Assembly (NCBI GenBank): GCA_021827985.1
Contig: JAKATL010000017.1
Location: 1-44,851 of the forward strand
Source: a bacterium
GTDB lineage: Bacteria; Chloroflexota; Dormibacteria; Aeolococcales; Bog-877
Direction of reading: 5' to 3'
DNA length: 44,851 nt
Under the pieces are notes generated by a model. It was given only the letters and a program-made list of their open reading frames with translations. It was not told the DNA's origin and searched no databases. The position numbers were made by a program, and so were the translations under genes. Positions 42,808-44,851 of the stretch are shown here, one piece after another. Each line of letters opens with the position of its first letter. The first letter of the stretch is position 1.

Positions 42808-43194
42808 TCAGACCTTCAAGACGGTCAGGCCCGGGAGACCGTCGAAGTCGTCGTCCTGGGTCGCCACCGCCGCGTCATGAGCGAGTGCGGTCGCCGCGAT
42901 GAGCGTGTCTAAGACGCGCGGATTGCGCCCCGCCATCCGCAGCTGGGCGACGAGCCGGGCGAACTGATCCGCAACCTGCTCATCGACCGGGAGGGGCCGG
43001 TGGTCGCGGGTTGCAACCTCCAGGGTGGCCAGCCGAATCGCCCTAATGCTCGGGTCGCCAGCCACCAGGACCCCCAGCCGGAGCTCCGCCACTGTGATCA
43101 CAGAGATGGCAGTGGCAGCCTGGTCGGGGAGGGGCGCCAGGGGCCGCCCGGTCTCCCGAGCAATGAAGACCGATGTGTCGAGGACGATGTTCAC
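42808..43194 (-). CDS. vapC: VapC-type PIN-domain toxin
   Basis: 128 residues from GTG 43194, overlapping the antitoxin stop (43191-43194). The PIN-domain acidic residues are visible: Asp in VLDTSVFIARE, Glu in VAELRLG, Asp in VLDTLIAATAL and Asp in VATQDDDFDGL. VapC toxins are ribonucleases that cut tRNA or rRNA and are held inactive by the antitoxin encoded just upstream. The length is normal for the family (about 130). The target is unknown. Confidence 0.92.
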   Translation of the reverse strand: MNIVLDTSVFIARETGRPLAPLPDQAATAISVITVAELRLGVLVAGDPSIRAIRLATLEVATRDHRPLPVDEQVADQFARLVAQLRMAGRNPRVLDTLIAATALAHDAAVATQDDDFDGLPGLTVLKV

Positions 43195-43436
43195 AGGCTG
43201 GCCACGCGATCCGGGACCAGGCGATCCAACTCCGCCGTCAACCCGGCGTCTGCCGCAGCCGCCTGGATCCGGGCCCACACCTGTTGAGCCGGCACCCAAG
43301 CCAGGCGGCGCTCGAACGGTACCAGGGTTGCCACCGGGCGGCGGTCAACCGTTACCACGATGCTCTCTCCGGCCTCCACCCGGCGGAGGATGGCTGAGGT
43401 TGTGGCGCGTAGCTCGCGAAGCGGAACTTGAGTCAC
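43191..43436 (-). CDS. vapB: Phd/YefM-type antitoxin of the VapC pair
   Basis: 81 residues from GTG 43436, 6 nt after a TATACT box, so leaderless. It starts TQVPLRELRATTSAILRRVEAGESIVVTVDRRPVATLVP-like, the standard prevent-host-death fold (PLREL...L..V..GE...VT..GRPVA.LVP). The C-terminal half (about residues 45-81) is the toxin-binding tail. It should repress its own promoter through the palindrome at 43440-43457. Confidence 0.9.
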   Translation of the reverse strand: MTQVPLRELRATTSAILRRVEAGESIVVTVDRRPVATLVPFERRLAWVPAQQVWARIQAAAADAGLTAELDRLVPDRVASL

Positions 43437-43439
43437 GCC

Positions 43440-43457
43440 CGTAGTATATCAGCTACG
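43440..43457 (-). promoter_or_regulatory. vapBC promoter with overlapping palindromic operator
   Basis: CGTAG and CTACG flank TATATCAG. On the minus strand TGATATACT supplies an extended -10 (TATACT at 43448-43443), and the antitoxin GTG lies 6 nt further on. A palindrome on the -10 is what autoregulated antitoxin promoters usually show. Confidence 0.6.
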
Positions 43458-44147
43458 CGCCCCTGTGATCGATGGCTTCCGATGGTGCCTGCCCCCTTGC
43501 TGACCGGCCCTAAGGGGCGGCCATCGATCTGAGGGGAGGCCCGCGCATTCAGCCCGCCTAAGTCAGCTCGTCGGGCTTCTTGGGCCGCGGCCGGCCGTCC
43601 CGAAGAATGAGGAGGTGAAGGTTGGAACGGCGGGCCGGGAACTCCCCATGCCCCTTCCGGTGGTGGTGCGGCCCTGCCCCTCGATCAAGGTGGAGAGGGG
43701 CTGGTGTGAAGCGTCGCAACGCTGCGGCTCGGCGCTGCGGAGACCGGACCCATGGGGCTTCCCTGCGGACCAGGGCCGAGGTGCGCTCCCGGCCTGGCAG
43801 CCGTCCTTCGCCGCTGTGGGGATCAAGCAGGGTCACGGCTGCAGCGTGGCCGGCTGCGGCCTCGCCGCCGGCGAGGAGTTCCAAGCTGGCTCCGGCCCGA
43901 ACGATGGCCGTGAGAACCTCGGGCCCGTGAGCCCTGAGCAGGGGCGCCAGCGGCGCGTTGGACTCTTACGGCATGAGAGCGGGCGCTACGACCTTGCCCG
44001 GCGCCGGCGGTTGCCCGTAGAGCACGACGTTCACCAGGAACTGCGATTTGGACGGCGAGCGGAATCCCTGGAGGAATGTGCCGGCGCCCAAGCTGTCCCG
44101 CACTTCCGCGGCCATGGTGGCCTCCGGCGACCTTGTGCCCGCGAGGC
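43458..44147 (-). pseudogene. Remnant region B
   Basis: 43749-43954 is the second diverged copy described under 42112-42807. Next to it a short minus-strand frame (43966-44115) from ATG 44115 gives 49 residues including LGAGTFLQGFRSPSKSQF and VVLYGQPPAPGK. It looks like the end of a real protein, but I do not recognise it. The rest shows no gene. Confidence 0.35.
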
Positions 44148-44310
44148 AAGCGTCTCTGCAACTCTAAGCGACTCTGAGCGGGGCGTAGCCGAGCACCTTG
44201 GGACCGAAGTCGCCACGAGGGACGACCGCAGTGGCATGGGCGTTGCGGTGGAAGCCGTGCCCGAGGGACACCCATCTGGGCCGGTGCCCAGGTGAGGTCG
44301 AGCAGGGTTG
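44148..44310 (-). repeat. Inverted copy of the 188-350 sequence
   Basis: 163 bp, about 96 percent identical by eye to 188-350 on the opposite strand. It includes the outer AAGCGTCTCTGCAAC end and the TnpB-like tail, but not the second 14-bp inverted repeat. The two copies bracket almost the whole window in inverted orientation. Confidence 0.9.
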
Positions 44311-44766
44311 CGCGCTGGTGTCCTGGCCGGATGCCGAGGTGACACCGACCTGGGGAGCACCCCCCTCCGGACGCTGACCGTTGACCGCGGCTGCCGCGGG
44401 CGGGGAGAGGACCCGGCGTCGCCAGGGCACCGGGTGGGTGTGTGGTTTGGTGGTCGGGCCCAACCTGGGCCGGCGGCGCTGGCAGCGGGCCACCTGGGAG
44501 TCTTGGGCTTGGTGGATGGCCAAATGCCCAGTCCGGCGATCCTGGTGGACAGCGGGCTGGGAGCTGAGGCCCCGGGCGCAGATGCGCTGAGCGGCAGCAT
44601 GGTCCCGATCCGCGGAGAAGTGGCAATGCGAGCAGTGCGCCCAGCGGTGGCCGGTGCGCAGTCGTTCAGGGGACGTGTAGTGTGTTGGCGGCGGCGCTAA
44701 ATGGAGCTGTAACGGCGGAAGTGGGTGGTGATGCGGCCGTAGTGGAGTCTGGCGGGGGTGCGGGGG
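44164..44766 (-). pseudogene. TnpB-like (IS200/IS605 OrfB) C-terminal remnant
   Basis: The minus-strand frame between TAA (44769-44767) and TAG (44166-44164) contains HYTSPERL, then HCSHCHFSADRDHAAAQRI with a C-x2-C and a DRD motif as in the zinc-ribbon end of TnpB proteins. A long tail ending LGYAPLRVA follows. The rest of the protein is not in this frame: a stop lies directly upstream. It is therefore a fragment, or a gene broken at 44767. The identification rests on the short zinc-ribbon motif. Confidence 0.45.
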
Positions 44767-44851
44767 TTAGTCGCGGGTGAGTTCAGCGACCGCTTTCTTG
44801 GCGCAGGCGTCGTCGACGAGGTCCTTGCCATCGGCCGCGGCAGCGATGAGG
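44767..44851 (-). CDS. C-terminal end of an unidentified protein (cut by window edge)
   Basis: Minus-strand frame entering from the right edge and ending at TAA 44769-44767: 27 residues containing ADGKDLVDDACAKKAV. It is in the same frame as the TnpB-like remnant, so it may be the upstream part of that broken gene. Too short to name. Confidence 0.3.
   Translation of the reverse strand, partial: LIAAAADGKDLVDDACAKKAVAELTRD

Overview
High-GC bacterial chromosome segment from a lineage I cannot name with certainty. The suf layout (Rrf2 regulator, sufC, sufB, sufD, Rieske ferredoxin, sufS), the GC-rich codon use and several starts placed exactly 6 nt after a -10 box (leaderless messages) would fit an uncultured terrestrial bacterium of the Chloroflexota/Dormibacterota/Actinomycetota range. 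That placement is inference. The window is rich in mobile DNA: transposase and TnpB-like remnants at both ends, an IS1634-type element, a frameshifted ISL3-type element, an IS630-type element, and a group II intron nested inside another group II intron.

Layout. 1-350: transposase tail and a 172-bp MITE-like unit. 488-1539 (-): Nudix-like protein and membrane protein. 2097-7721 (+): complete Fe-S assembly operon. 8079-9985: IS1634-type insertion. 9992-23922 (+): an IclR-associated catabolic cluster made of a lipoprotein binding protein, IclR regulator, DUF4387, AtuA/DUF1446-like protein, hydantoinase-like amidohydrolase, double-NBD ABC ATPase, permease, cyclase-family hydrolase, isochorismatase-like cysteine hydrolase and FAD-linked oxidase. 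It starts from a near-consensus promoter and is split at the cyclase start by the nested introns. 23946-25395: ISL3-type element, followed by a long inverted repeat and a three-hairpin region. 25967-41020 (-): cell-surface polysaccharide locus (glycosyltransferases, methyltransferase, flippase, two large GT-C-like membrane proteins), visibly less GC-rich between about 25.9 and 36.7 kb. 41119-42111 (+): an in-frame chimera of a glycosyltransferase and a DUF4143-type domain. 42808-43436 (-): VapBC-type toxin-antitoxin pair between two diverged copies of an unidentified sequence. 44148-44851: TnpB-like remnant carrying an inverted copy of the repeat at the window start.

How the genes may work together. 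The suf operon builds Fe-S clusters: SufS supplies sulfur, SufBCD is the scaffold, and the Rrf2 protein is the probable Fe-S-sensing regulator. A 10-bp sequence occurs both at the Rrf2 start and upstream of sufB and may be its operator. The catabolic cluster looks like import of a small organic compound by a sugar-type ABC transporter, then hydrolytic opening of cyclic amide or ring bonds (amidohydrolase, cyclase, cysteine hydrolase) and oxidation of a hydroxy acid. The substrate cannot be read from the sequence.

Most striking observation. The inner intron (18582-20543) sits inside domain V, the catalytic helix, of an outer intron without an ORF (17895 to about 20606). Removing the inner intron rebuilds a standard domain V and exposes a domain VI with a bulged A. 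Removing the outer intron with a 3' end at 20606 joins an 11-nt first exon, ATG plus 8 nt, in frame to the cyclase gene.
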